A DNA stretch of 64,000 nucleotides from DYJE01 sp041660385 (GTDB taxonomy: Bacteria > Desulfobacterota > Desulfobacteria > Desulfobacterales > Desulfolunaceae). Positions 43,690 to 51,974 of this stretch are shown here, piece by piece; position 1 is the stretch's first letter; every line of letters starts with the position of its first letter. A model generated the notes under the pieces. The model ran no database searches. It was not told where the DNA came from and saw only the letters and a list, made by a program, of their open reading frames with translations. The stretch lies in assembly GCA_041660385.1 (NCBI GenBank), contig JBAZWJ010000011.1:1-64000 (forward strand), read 5' to 3'. A program made the translations under genes and the position numbers.

Positions 43690-44472
43690 TCAACCAAGGT
43701 TTTTTGTCGCAAAACCCCAGTTAATCAGTTTGTCAATCACGGCATGGACATAATCCTCACGGTGATTTTGATAATCAAGATAGTAGGCGTGTTCTCCAAC
43801 ATCAATGGTCAATAATGGCTTCATGCCAGTGGTCATCCATACTTCCGTATTGCCTGTTTTGATAACCTTGAGCTTGCCTCTATCCATTACGAGCCACACC
43901 CAGCCGCTGCCTGCAAGAGCCATTGCCGCATTCACCAATTCTTTTTTACATTGATCCAGGGAACCGAAGGACGCTTCGATCATTTGCATCAATACAGGGG
44001 GTGGTTCCCCACCGCCTTTCGGTTTCAGGCTGCTCCAGTAAAACGTGTGGTTCCATGTTTGCGCTGCAACACTGAAGATGGCTGTTTTGAATGCTTTTCC
44101 CACTGTTTTTTTGACGATTTTTTCCAACGGAAGATCGGCAAATTCGGTTCCTGCTACCAATTTATTCAGATTATCAGCATACCATCTGTGATGCTTGCCA
44201 TGGTGGAAGCAAACTGTTTTTGAGGAGATGACCGGTTCAAGTGCGTTATCTGCATAAGGAAGAGACAGTTGGATATGCGGAGATATGCGTTTATTAGTGA
44301 AATGGTGTATCGTTTTACCACCAATACAACGGGCTTGCGATTCGGGGGTGTAGTGCCAGTCAGAATCGGGCAAAGCCGCCTCAGCAAACGGAAATGGTGG
44401 ATGATAAGTTGCAACACTATCGTTGTTTCTGTCTAAGTCAGCCATTTCGCTTTTAATAATAGTATGTTTCAT
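43690..44472 (-). CDS. Superoxide dismutase (Fe/Mn family) with N-terminal extension
   Basis: 260-residue Fe/Mn superoxide dismutase. Metal ligands appear in FHHGKHHRWY, QTWNHTFYWSSL and IDVGEHAYYLDYQN (Asp and His); GGGEPPPVL matches the substrate-access loop. The usual enzyme is about 195 residues; here about 60 extra residues precede the LPYADNALEP start and contain no signal peptide. The ATG at the far end follows a good AGGGGG site, so the extension is probably real. The 5' leader has a 12-bp tandem repeat. It protects against oxygen exposure in an anaerobe. Confidence 0.88.
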   Translation of the reverse strand: MKHTIIKSEMADLDRNNDSVATYHPPFPFAEAALPDSDWHYTPESQARCIGGKTIHHFTNKRISPHIQLSLPYADNALEPVISSKTVCFHHGKHHRWYADNLNKLVAGTEFADLPLEKIVKKTVGKAFKTAIFSVAAQTWNHTFYWSSLKPKGGGEPPPVLMQMIEASFGSLDQCKKELVNAAMALAGSGWVWLVMDRGKLKVIKTGNTEVWMTTGMKPLLTIDVGEHAYYLDYQNHREDYVHAVIDKLINWGFATKNLG

Positions 44473-44487
44473 TTTATGTCCCCCTTA

Positions 44488-44523
44488 TTCATATTTGCGT
44501 TCATATTTACATTCATATTTGCA
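44488..44523. repeat. Three 12-bp tandem repeats in the superoxide dismutase leader
   Basis: Units TTCATATTTGCG, TTCATATTTACA and TTCATATTTGCA follow one another, then decay (TATTTGTATTTATG). They lie 15-50 bases upstream of the SOD start codon, next to its ribosome site, and could be prone to copy-number slippage. Confidence 0.7.
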
Positions 44524-44733
44524 TATTTGTATTTATGATTCCTCCAACAGAACAACTCGACCGAGGCCCATGTTATCCAATGCACAGTCAATGTTTGCCA
44601 TTTAAGAAGCAATGCTTTTTCATTTTTTGTGCCAGGGTTCCAATTCACAGCATCGGGTCACTCATCATTCTGATTTTTTTGCAATTATTTGCTAAAAAAA
44701 GAAGCTGCTGGCTTACCACTCATAGCACATGAT

Positions 44734-44773
44734 AAGGGTCATATTTACCCCAATGGTCATATATGGACTTTAT
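44734..44773. repeat. GGTCATAT palindromic repeat, copy 5
   Basis: AAGGGTCATATTTACCCC, then AAT, then GGTCATATATGGACTTTAT. Both arms match the family consensus with small changes. Confidence 0.65.
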
Positions 44774-44811
44774 TAAGGGACTTCATCTATTTCGTGAATG
44801 AGTTACTCAAG

Positions 44812-44848
44812 AACGGTCACATATGACCTGGGGTTAAATATGACCCTT
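44812..44848. repeat. GGTCATAT palindromic repeat, copy 6
   Basis: AACGGTCACATATGACC, then TG, then GGGTTAAATATGACCCTT. Both arms match the consensus; lies 38 bp from copy 5. Confidence 0.7.
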
Positions 44849-45035
44849 CTATAAGAACTAACCATACCCCTTATCAGAAATCTTCATTATTCTATTTCCA
44901 TTATAAAACAGAGTATTACGTGACAAGATCCGACGTTCATGGAATATGGCATACATATTGAAAGTTAAGTAGCTAATAACAGAATAAGTTTTTCGAATTG
45001 AGGCTATACAGCTAAACAAAACAAGGAGAACGAAT

Positions 45036-45194
45036 ATGTCAATTGGAACTATATTACTTATCATTTTGGTACTGGCACTTTTGGGTGTAATTCCTGTCTG
45101 GCCGCATAGCCGGTCATGGGGTTATTTTCCCAGTGGCGGGGCTGGGTTGTTGGTGCTCATTCTTGTTATTCTTCTCTTAACAGGTAGAATATAG
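45036..45194 (+). CDS. DUF3309 small membrane protein
   Basis: 52-residue protein with two hydrophobic helices flanking a conserved central segment PVWPHSRSWGYFPSGG, the signature of DUF3309. It begins MSIGTILLIILVLALLG and ends LLLTGRI. A clear AAGGAG site precedes the ATG. The family is of unknown function, often among envelope-stress genes as here. Confidence 0.88.
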   Translation: MSIGTILLIILVLALLGVIPVWPHSRSWGYFPSGGAGLLVLILVILLLTGRI

Positions 45195-45259
45195 TCAACC
45201 CATTGGATTTATTGAAATGAAATTATTTTAAATTCAGGGGAATATATAAAGGAGGACAC

Positions 45260-45481
45260 ATGCGGACAGTCACAATCATTGCAATCTTACTGATTATTAT
45301 TGGGGTCACTGCCTTCGGGTATCAGGGTTTTACTTACACTACCAGAGAAAAAGTCATCGATATAGGTTCGCTGGACGTGTCGGTGACCAAAAAGAAAACA
45401 ATTCCCATACCGCCGATTATTGGCGGAATTGCACTTATTGGGGGCATTGTGCTGATGACCATGGGAAGAAAAGAAAACTAA
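45260..45481 (+). CDS. Small two-helix membrane protein
   Basis: 73-residue protein: N-terminal helix VTIIAILLIIIGVTAFGYQG, a conserved-looking loop FTYTTREKVIDIGSLDVSV and KKKTIPIPPIIGGI, then a second helix ending MGRKEN. Proteins of this pattern recur in bacteria next to general-stress genes but I know no function. AAGGAGG ribosome site. Probably co-transcribed with the preceding DUF3309 gene (65-bp gap). Confidence 0.75.
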   Translation: MRTVTIIAILLIIIGVTAFGYQGFTYTTREKVIDIGSLDVSVTKKKTIPIPPIIGGIALIGGIVLMTMGRKEN

Positions 45482-45484
45482 ACC

Positions 45485-45587
45485 CAATGCCGTTTCCTCA
45501 AGGTTGTAGGAGCAGGTTCCAAACCTGCCCTGCCCCATGATCCGTCTCAAAATTCCGGGCAAAAAAATTCTTAAGGAAACGGCATTG
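45485..45587. repeat. 103-bp miniature element with 18-bp terminal inverted repeats
   Basis: CAATGCCGTTTCCTCAAG at the left end and CTTAAGGAAACGGCATTG at the right end are inverted copies with one mismatch. Inside lies a palindrome GCAGGTTCCAAACCTGC. No ORF. A second copy, lacking one terminus, lies in the opposite orientation near 62877-62950. Looks like a non-autonomous mobile element. Confidence 0.75.
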
Positions 45588-45630
45588 AAATTCAATTTAT
45601 TGCAAGAGCAAAGAGAAAAAGGACGGCAGT

Positions 45631-46413
45631 ATGCTGAACAAGGCCAACATACTTGAAGGTTTTCAATTAAAGAGTCTCGACGGTGAAATGGGCGTAGTCA
45701 AAGGATTCTACTTCGACGACCATTACTGGGCGGTTCGCTATCTGGTCGCCGACCCAGGTAACTGGCATATGGGCAGACAGGTATTGATCTCCCCGTATGC
45801 GCTGGGTGCCGTGAACATAAAAGAGAAGCAGGTCACTGTCAATTTAACCAGAAAACAAATTGAAGACAGCCCCGCCTTAGACAAGGATAAACCCCTCTCC
45901 AGTCAATTCGAAGAGGCCTATTACGGGTATTATGGATGGCCCATTTACTGGGCGGGTCAACACATGTGGGGTGCTTTTCCCCACATTGTCCGCGACAGGG
46001 AAAAATGGAGGGAAACCATCAATGTCGAGAAAGCATGGAAGCCCCATTTGTGCAGTACCCATGCTGTGACGGGTTATCACATCCAGGCCATTGACGACGA
46101 AATAGGCCACGTCGAAGATTTTGTCATTGATGACGAGACATGGGCGATTCGATATCTGATCATCGATACAAAGAACTGGTGGTCAGGGAAAAAGGTTCTG
46201 GTTTCAACGAAATGGATTGAGCGAATAAGCTGGGATCAGTCGAAGGTTTTCATCAATCTTTCTTCTGATGACATCAAAAAATCGCCGGAGTACACGAAAG
46301 AAACGGTGCTGACCAGAGAATATGAGACAGGATTGCACCGTCATTACAATTGCCAGGGATACTGGACCGATGAACCGCTGCCGGTGATTATTCCTGATGA
46401 AGAACAAACATAA
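45631..46413 (+). CDS. Double PRC-barrel domain protein
   Basis: 260-residue protein with two PRC-barrel modules: SLDGEMGVVKGFYFDDHYWA...YLVADPGNW (about 15-75) and IDDEIGHVEDFVIDDETWAI...YLIIDTKNWW (about 145-205). Each shows the repeated 'I G x v x D f i v D' strand pattern. The linker contains an aromatic stretch YYGYYGWPIYWAGQHMWG. No signal peptide. Such two-domain forms are common stress-associated proteins of unknown mechanism. Confidence 0.85.
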   Translation: MLNKANILEGFQLKSLDGEMGVVKGFYFDDHYWAVRYLVADPGNWHMGRQVLISPYALGAVNIKEKQVTVNLTRKQIEDSPALDKDKPLSSQFEEAYYGYYGWPIYWAGQHMWGAFPHIVRDREKWRETINVEKAWKPHLCSTHAVTGYHIQAIDDEIGHVEDFVIDDETWAIRYLIIDTKNWWSGKKVLVSTKWIERISWDQSKVFINLSSDDIKKSPEYTKETVLTREYETGLHRHYNCQGYWTDEPLPVIIPDEEQT

Positions 46414-46491
46414 GAAACACTGAAGTCCCCTGGCACATAGCTGTGGGGATAACAGTACACGTAAAAATTAACATTTTAAGAAGGAGTCTGT

Positions 46492-46956
46492 ATGAGAAAA
46501 TTGATGCTTTCACTCGTGTTGACTGTTGTTTTAGCTGTGCCTGCGTTTTCACAGATGATGAATATGAATCATATGGGTGATATGGGAGGGCTTTGTATTG
46601 AACACGCCGATATACTTGGGCTTACCGATGGACAGGTCGCCAAGATGAAACCTCTTCATTACGAAATGCAAAAAAATATGGCCCGGTTCAATGCTGATCT
46701 GAAGATTGCAGAAATCGAACATATGGAAATCATGGACGTGAAAAATTTTGACATGGATAAGGCCCACGCTTCAGTTGAAAAAATGGAAGGATTAAAAAAA
46801 TCCCATCAAATGGCCATGTTAGTCACCATGAAAGACATGCGGACCCTTTTGACTGATGACCAGTTTAAAAAGATGAATAAGATGATGCCCATGAAGCCGG
46901 TTGGGAAACCAGGTAGGGAAAAACATACAAAGAAGAAAAGAATGCAGAAACATTAA
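46492..46956 (+). CDS. Spy/CpxP-like periplasmic protein, methionine-rich
   Basis: 154-residue exported protein: signal peptide MRKLMLSLVLTVVLAVPAFS, then a Met-rich start (MMNMNHMGDMGG) and two LTxxQ-type motifs (LGLTDGQVAKM and LLTDDQFKKM) characteristic of the Spy/CpxP chaperone/sensor family. The C-terminus is very basic (KKKRMQKH). Role: periplasmic chaperone or metal-stress buffer; the Met and His content suggests copper or other metal binding. AAGGAG ribosome site; 23 bases before the BON protein. Confidence 0.8.
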   Translation: MRKLMLSLVLTVVLAVPAFSQMMNMNHMGDMGGLCIEHADILGLTDGQVAKMKPLHYEMQKNMARFNADLKIAEIEHMEIMDVKNFDMDKAHASVEKMEGLKKSHQMAMLVTMKDMRTLLTDDQFKKMNKMMPMKPVGKPGREKHTKKKRMQKH

Positions 46957-46979
46957 TCATTACAAGAAGGAGAAAAAAC

Positions 46980-47735
46980 ATGAAATTTAAAACCTTTATT
47001 TCCTTTGCAGCGGCTGCGATGTCCCTTTTGTCAATCAGCGTGCCTGTGCATGCGTCGGAATTGGACAATCGCATCGAATCATCGGTCAGGCAGACCTATA
47101 TATTCAAGGTTTACCTCAAGGGTGATGATATCAAAATCGAATCTAGGGATGGTGTGGTCAAATTAACAGGTGTTGTTGCCGACGACCTCAATAGGTCATT
47201 GGCCAGGGAGACGGTTGCAGGGTTACCTGATGTCAAGGGTGTGGACAACAGACTGGAAGTCAAGGGCGCTGCCCCCACCGCAAACTCGGATGCGTGGCTC
47301 CATGATAAAGTGAAATCCACGTTGAAGTTTCATCGTAGAGTGAACGGAGACACAACCGCTGTTGAAGTCAGGGATGGCGTGGTGACTCTGAGAGGCGATG
47401 CTGAAAATCAGGCGCAAAAAGAATTGACCACGGAATACGCAAAAGATGTGGAAGGTGTAAAGGACGTTCAAAATGAAATGACCGTGGCCCGAAACCCGAA
47501 AAAAATGAACACAGTGAAGGAGGATATCGATGACGCCTCCATCACCGCCCAGGTCAAGTTGACGTTGTTGTATCATCGCTCGACCAGCGCCATCAGTACC
47601 TCGGTCACCACAAAAAAGGGGATGGTGACATTGTATGGCAAAGCCAAAAACGCTGCTGCATTAAAACTTGCCACTGAGCTCGCCAACGATGTCAAGGGCG
47701 TAAAAAATGTTAAGAACAGGATGGTTATCGAGTAG
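46980..47735 (+). CDS. Periplasmic triple-BON-domain protein
   Basis: 251-residue exported protein with a signal peptide (FISFAAAAMSLLSISVPVHA) and three BON repeats: KIESRDGVVKLTGVV...LPDVKGVDNRL; VEVRDGVVTLRGDA...VEGVKDVQNEM; and VTTKKGMVTLYGKA...VKGVKNVKNRM. BON domains bind phospholipid or envelope components; OsmY-like proteins protect against osmotic shock. It is paralogous along its length to the protein encoded at 53557. Strong AGAAGGAGA ribosome site. Confidence 0.88.
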   Translation: MKFKTFISFAAAAMSLLSISVPVHASELDNRIESSVRQTYIFKVYLKGDDIKIESRDGVVKLTGVVADDLNRSLARETVAGLPDVKGVDNRLEVKGAAPTANSDAWLHDKVKSTLKFHRRVNGDTTAVEVRDGVVTLRGDAENQAQKELTTEYAKDVEGVKDVQNEMTVARNPKKMNTVKEDIDDASITAQVKLTLLYHRSTSAISTSVTTKKGMVTLYGKAKNAAALKLATELANDVKGVKNVKNRMVIE

Positions 47736-47830
47736 TCGATAACCAAAGAAGCGGCATGGACGTTGACAGTTTCTGATGTACAGGCTGGCAACGGTGCCGT
47801 TGCAATAACTGATTATTCAAGGAGGTTGGT

Positions 47831-47905
47831 ATGGGATTCGTTATAGGGGTTCTGGTCGTTGTGGCTTTAGTACTTGTGATAGTCTATCTATCTGATCGAA
47901 CATAA
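47831..47905 (+). CDS. 24-residue hydrophobic micro-peptide, first of a twin pair
   Basis: A single predicted membrane helix: MGFVIGVLVVVALVLVIVYL with the end SDRT. It is preceded by AAGGAGG with 5-base spacing, a very good start signal for such a small ORF. The next ORF encodes a clear paralog of identical length (16 of 24 residues the same). The pair sits directly ahead of an ABC exporter. Not assignable to a family; could be a regulator, an accessory subunit or the exported substrate. Confidence 0.6.
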   Translation: MGFVIGVLVVVALVLVIVYLSDRT

Positions 47906-47922
47906 AAAAAGGATAAAAAAAA

Positions 47923-47997
47923 ATGGAAGTTGTCATAGGAATTCTTGTTGTTGTCGCCTTAGTGTTTACGATTATTTATCTTGCAAAGAGAACATAA
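47923..47997 (+). CDS. 24-residue hydrophobic micro-peptide, second of a twin pair
   Basis: MEVVIGILVVVALVFTIIYL with the end AKRT, matching the preceding micro-peptide in length and at 16 positions (shared VIG, LVVVALV, I, YL and RT). An AAAGGAT ribosome site lies 8-12 bases upstream. Its stop is 6 bases before the ABC ATPase ATG, so translation of the transporter may be coupled to it. Conservation between the two copies argues that both are real genes. Confidence 0.6.
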   Translation: MEVVIGILVVVALVFTIIYLAKRT

Positions 47998-48003
47998 AAT
48001 CGT

Positions 48004-48684
48004 ATGGAGATTCAAATTCATAACCTTACAAAAGTTTATCATGATGAAAGGGGGATCCGCTCAATCAGCCTTGAGGTGGAAAAGGGGGAACTGGTGGCCC
48101 TTATCGGGCACAATGGGGCGGGCAAATCCACTCTATTGAAAGTTGTAGCAGGTTGGCTTATCGCCAACAGCGGTCAGGTTTTTGTGGAGGGAATGGATAT
48201 CGTAAACAGGCTGGCTGTTGTGCGAAAGGTGGGTTTCATCCCTGAAACCCCTAATCTATTTGACCTTTTTTCCGTTGAATATAATCTCACACTGTTTGCC
48301 CGATTGTTCAAAACCCCTTCTGAGCGGGTAGAAGACATACTTACGACGTTCAACCTGCTTTCATTTCGTCATAACAAGATACAGGAGTTGTCAAAAGGAT
48401 TGAGACAGAGGGTAAGCATAGGGCGTGCTCTCCTGGCAGAACCGCCCGTGCTTCTTTTTGATGAACCGACGTCGGGAATTGACTTTGAGATGACGAAAGA
48501 GATTTACAAACTCCTGAAAGAGTTTCATTGTTCAGGTAAAACAATCATTTTCACGTCCCATCGGCCTGAAGAAATCAAAGCCCTTGCGACTCGAATCGTT
48601 GTTCTTCATCAAGGGGCCATGGTTTTCGACGGGACTCCCCAAGATTATTTTCAATCAGACATTCATGAAAATCTATATCTATGA
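48004..48684 (+). CDS. ABC transporter ATP-binding protein (ABC-2 exporter type)
   Basis: 226-residue ATPase: Walker A GHNGAGKSTLLK, Q loop IPETPN, signature ELSKGLRQRVSIGRAL, Walker B VLLFDEPTSG and switch TSHRPEE. The GLRQR variant is typical of ATPases that energise ABC-2-type exporters such as NatA/CcmA-like systems. No strong ribosome site of its own, consistent with coupling to the micro-peptide ORF. The stop overlaps the permease start by four bases. Confidence 0.9.
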   Translation: MEIQIHNLTKVYHDERGIRSISLEVEKGELVALIGHNGAGKSTLLKVVAGWLIANSGQVFVEGMDIVNRLAVVRKVGFIPETPNLFDLFSVEYNLTLFARLFKTPSERVEDILTTFNLLSFRHNKIQELSKGLRQRVSIGRALLAEPPVLLFDEPTSGIDFEMTKEIYKLLKEFHCSGKTIIFTSHRPEEIKALATRIVVLHQGAMVFDGTPQDYFQSDIHENLYL

Positions 48685-49712
48685 TGATAAGAAATATCAT
48701 TACATTGACGTTGAACGATTTAGCCGTTTCATTAAAGAATAAGACACTCTTTCTGATTATCTTTATTCCTTTTTTTGTGTTTGTTTCTTTGAAACTGGTG
48801 GATAGAACCGATGATGATTTTAAAATAATGAACATCGGACTGATTAAAACACAAAGGGTTGCGCCTGTTGTTCTTAATGCCATGGAGTCAGCCGATAAGA
48901 TATTTAAAATTATACCTGTTTCCCATAAAGAAGAAGGCAGGCGCTGGTTAAAAGAAAAAAAAATTGACGGCCTACTGTTGCGATCAGAAAATGAGCACAC
49001 GGGGTTAGTTCTTGTTGTTTTGAAAAAAGAGTCTTTGACCTGTCTTGCCATGGTGGAGAGCTTTGCAGCATTACAAAAAGCAGCCGAAGGAAAAGGCACG
49101 AACTGGATTTCCGATATCCAGGCTGTTCAGGAAGGCGGGATTCAAAAACAAACACTGCCAACCTGGATACTGATGCTGGTGCTGCTTGTAAGCTTTATTA
49201 TCATGCCCGCACAAGTTGCCGAAGAAAAGGAAAAAAACTTACTTGTCGCCCTTTTGCAAACACCCATACGTGAAATTGAGTGGCTTGTCGCCAAAGTGTT
49301 TTCAGGCATGTTTTTAATCGTCGCCGCTGTCCTGTTTCTCCATCTGATCGGTCAATTCAACCCCGGACATGCTTTGAGTTATATCGCATTTATCTTGGTC
49401 GGCAGTTTTTGTTTCAGTTCATATGGGGTTTTTCTGGGATTTTTGTGCCGCAATCAGGCCAGTGCCAGAACTCTGGGCGTTATTTTCTATTTGCCCCATC
49501 TTCTTCCCTCGGCGTTATCCGATTTTTCACATAAATTAACGACCATTGCACCATTCCTTCCATCTTACCCGTTTTATGAATCCATAAAGTCCATCCTGCT
49601 AAATGACGGAAGCTTATCAACCTTATATCTTGACTGGCTCTATCTGTTTTTTGTGGGGCTACTTACTCTTTTCTTAGCTTATCGACTGATGAAAAAACGG
49701 TGGTTGATGTGA
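48681..49712 (+). CDS. ABC-2-type transporter permease
   Basis: 343-residue permease of the ABC-2/NatB type: one N-terminal helix (KTLFLIIFIPFFVFVSL), an extracytoplasmic domain (about 40-165), then five C-terminal helices starting ILMLVLLVSFIIMPAQVAEE. The motif VAEEKEKNLLVALLQTPI is the family's conserved cytoplasmic segment. Substrates in the family include Na+, peptides, drugs and heme; here the only linked candidates are the twin micro-peptides. Overlaps the ATPase gene. Confidence 0.85.
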   Translation: MMIRNIITLTLNDLAVSLKNKTLFLIIFIPFFVFVSLKLVDRTDDDFKIMNIGLIKTQRVAPVVLNAMESADKIFKIIPVSHKEEGRRWLKEKKIDGLLLRSENEHTGLVLVVLKKESLTCLAMVESFAALQKAAEGKGTNWISDIQAVQEGGIQKQTLPTWILMLVLLVSFIIMPAQVAEEKEKNLLVALLQTPIREIEWLVAKVFSGMFLIVAAVLFLHLIGQFNPGHALSYIAFILVGSFCFSSYGVFLGFLCRNQASARTLGVIFYLPHLLPSALSDFSHKLTTIAPFLPSYPFYESIKSILLNDGSLSTLYLDWLYLFFVGLLTLFLAYRLMKKRWLM

Positions 49713-49803
49713 GATAGGATTCAAACGATAAATGGGAAACGTCCATGGATGTTCACCAAAAGCAAGGTTGAGTTCAGATCAATCGCATATCTCTATTACT
49801 GTA

Positions 49804-50958
49804 TCACTTCATGTCTTTTCTTCTGAGTGCCGTCATTGCTTTAAGCTGGCCTGTGTTCGCCATGTAATAATTCTTTTTCTTTAATAAAAGGCTCATTTCA
49901 ACAAGCTCTTTTACATCTCTTTTCAGAGTGATCATGGATGTTTTTGCATAATCAAACGTTATCTGTGGTGAGGCCAACATGATTTCGTCGATGGTCAAAT
50001 CCTTATTTATTGGAAAATCAAGGGCAAGATTCCTTTTCCGTTTGAAAGCATCCGATTTTGAATATTTCATATTTTTGAATTTTTCGAATATATAAAATTT
50101 CCAGTAAGTCATGAACTGATTTTCCTGGATACTTTTCAGGGTTTCATCAAGCCCGTCGCGAAAACCTTCGACGGCATAATGAATGAATTCGGTCAAGTCG
50201 TTATTTAGCCGGGCGTTTTCAAGTTGTTTGTAGTACTTCGGGCGCGTTTCATTGTAAAAATTGGAAAGAATGTGTGACGCGATGCCTGGAAGTCCGGCTC
50301 TTAGAAGTATGTAGAACTCAATGAATCTTCCCGTTCTCCCATTCCCATCTCCGAATGGATGTATCCATTCTATATAAACGTGGGTGACTATCGCTTGAAT
50401 AACGGCAGTTCTGAAGCTTTTGTCTTGTTCAAAATTAAACTCCTTTATCAGCCATGAACATAAATTATTTACATATTCCTGAACCTTCCGGTGGTCCGGA
50501 CAGAGATAGCCACCCACAACCCGCGAATCTTCACGAAATCTCCCTGGGATGGCGTCAAGATGTTCCCCAAGATTTTCACCGATCATTCGATGCATATCTT
50601 TGATGAAATCAGGCGTAATCATCTGAACATGGTTATTGACAGCCACGTTTTCGAGCATTCGGTTGAATGCCTTGATGATATTTTTGACCTCTATTTCCTG
50701 ATATTCTTTACTTGGAGGAAGTTTTTTTCCTGCACTGATTCTCTGGATTTCCTCGAAACTCAGGGTATTTCCCTCGATAGCTGTTGTGGCCTGAGCGCCT
50801 TTGATCAGTGACAGGCTGAGAAGTTCTTTGTACAAATCCGGTTGAATCGGGGTGTCTGTTATCGCGCTTATCAGAGTTTTGCATTGTCCTAACAAGTATG
50901 ATATTTCCGGGTTTATCTCCCATCTCTTCGAGAATGTAATATGCTGATATTTATTCAT
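49804..50958 (-). CDS. Fic-domain protein with N-terminal autoinhibitory helix
   Basis: 384-residue stand-alone Fic protein, expected to transfer AMP (or a related moiety) to a protein hydroxyl. The catalytic motif HPFGDGNGRTGR (200-211) is complete. The inhibitory motif TTAIEGN (58-64) is present before it, placing the protein in the intramolecularly inhibited class II. A FicN-type region (residues 1-100) and a C-terminal winged-helix-like part (DEIMLASPQITFDYAKTSM) frame the domain. No separate antitoxin is encoded nearby. AGGTGA ribosome site; monocistronic. Confidence 0.9.
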   Translation of the reverse strand: MNKYQHITFSKRWEINPEISYLLGQCKTLISAITDTPIQPDLYKELLSLSLIKGAQATTAIEGNTLSFEEIQRISAGKKLPPSKEYQEIEVKNIIKAFNRMLENVAVNNHVQMITPDFIKDMHRMIGENLGEHLDAIPGRFREDSRVVGGYLCPDHRKVQEYVNNLCSWLIKEFNFEQDKSFRTAVIQAIVTHVYIEWIHPFGDGNGRTGRFIEFYILLRAGLPGIASHILSNFYNETRPKYYKQLENARLNNDLTEFIHYAVEGFRDGLDETLKSIQENQFMTYWKFYIFEKFKNMKYSKSDAFKRKRNLALDFPINKDLTIDEIMLASPQITFDYAKTSMITLKRDVKELVEMSLLLKKKNYYMANTGQLKAMTALRRKDMK

Positions 50959-51056
50959 TTATATCACCTATCGTTGCTTTATGATTTTAAATAATACAAA
51001 TAGGTGGGGTTATTTGTCAATTTTTTTGTTTTTTTTATGTGTTTGTATTGTTGTCA

Positions 51057-51236
51057 GGGGCAGGTTCCAAACCTGCCCCTGAACGTGAATTCGGGTGGGG
51101 TTGAGTACCCCCACGAATTGAGCGGGTTTGGTGCCCGCCCTCGCAAATCAGATGGTTTGGGAACCACCTCAATGAATCGGGTGGGTTGGGAACCCGCCCC
51201 GGCGAATCAGGCGGGTTGGGAGCCCGCCCATGCGAA
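51057..51236. repeat. Tandem array of about six ~30-bp palindromic units
   Basis: Units each form a hairpin, beginning with the perfect GGGGCAGGTTCCAAACCTGC(CCC) and continuing with GCGGGTTTGGTGCCCGC, ATGGTTTGGGAACCAC, GGTGGGTTGGGAACCCGCC and GCGGGTTGGGAGCCCGC, separated by ...GAATCAG-like linkers. It lies between the divergently placed Fic and beta-barrel genes and may act as a transcription end for the latter. Any ORF through it is an artefact of the repeat. Confidence 0.8.
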
Positions 51237-51266
51237 GTAAAACTGGTGTAACAACCTATAGTGATA

Positions 51267-51878
51267 TTAGAAACGGAGACCCAGATTGGCTGTGGTTGTA
51301 AAGCCATCCAGAGTAATGTCCTGCCCGCCAAAAGAGGGTTTTGCCCAGAGGTATCTCCCTCCAACACCTAAGAATACAGTCTCTGAAAGATTAAAGTTCA
51401 CTCCGGCCCCTGCGTGAAGCCCGTAGGTTACTTCCGAGGAACCGGAAAAGTTGCCGAGATTTCCTTCCACATCAAACTCTGTAAAATAAGCTCCAATCCC
51501 GAACTCACCATAAGGCTCAACCACGCCGAGTGGGAGAAGCGCCTTGGCCGTGGCGACCACCGGGACAACCTTCAGCCTTGTCTTGCCAGGTTCTGCCGCA
51601 GGCGAACCCTTGCTTTCGAAATATCCGACGCCCAATTCCGCGGCAAATACCGGAAGAAAGTAATGGCCGACTGCAAGTTCTCCGTTAAAGCCGTTTTTAC
51701 TGTCCATATGAGATAGACTGCCTCCACCATTAAAATCCCTGATATCATGGGACTCGCTGGGTGAATAAATCCCGCCCTTCAGCATGAGATAGTTTGCTGG
51801 GTATTCTATGGCGGAGGCCGGTGATCTGATACCGATCATAGCCACCGTAGTAACGATCAGCAGAAGATATTTTTTCAT
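51267..51878 (-). CDS. Outer-membrane beta-barrel protein
   Basis: 203-residue exported protein: signal peptide KKYLLLIVTTVAMIGIRSPA ending near SAIEYP. The mature part has alternating strands ending in an outer-membrane signature (GFTTTANLGLRF, C-terminal Phe) and short barrel motifs (FNGELAVGHYFLPVFAAELG, GEFGIGAYFTEF, GLHAGAGVNFNLS). It resembles the small eight-strand OmpW/OmpX-like barrels. Function unknown. Own promoter likely; the hairpin array lies beyond its stop. Confidence 0.8.
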   Translation of the reverse strand: MKKYLLLIVTTVAMIGIRSPASAIEYPANYLMLKGGIYSPSESHDIRDFNGGGSLSHMDSKNGFNGELAVGHYFLPVFAAELGVGYFESKGSPAAEPGKTRLKVVPVVATAKALLPLGVVEPYGEFGIGAYFTEFDVEGNLGNFSGSSEVTYGLHAGAGVNFNLSETVFLGVGGRYLWAKPSFGGQDITLDGFTTTANLGLRF

Positions 51879-51974
51879 AATTATTCCTTTGTCTTTGTAA
51901 ATTCTTTTTATTCTTAAAATATAAGCCGGTATTCTAAGCCCCGGCTGGCTGCCCTGGATGAAAAAAGAATCCTG

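Larger units (their letters stand above)
44524..45035. other. Intergenic region with two palindromic repeat copies
   Basis: About 510 bp without a supportable gene between the divergent SOD and DUF3309 genes. It contains two copies of the GGTCATAT repeat (44734 and 44812) in close succession. The rest is AT-rich and should hold both promoters. The DUF3309 ribosome site AAGGAG is at the right end. Confidence 0.4.

Noticed and set aside
47740..47830. Sigma54-like promoter (TGGCAACGG...GTTGCAA) ahead of the micro-peptides
   Set aside because: The GG to GC spacing is 13 rather than 10 bases, so it does not fit the -24/-12 consensus.
51004..51240. ORF with GWEPAPANQAGWEP-type repeats
   Set aside because: Artefact of reading through the tandem hairpin array.
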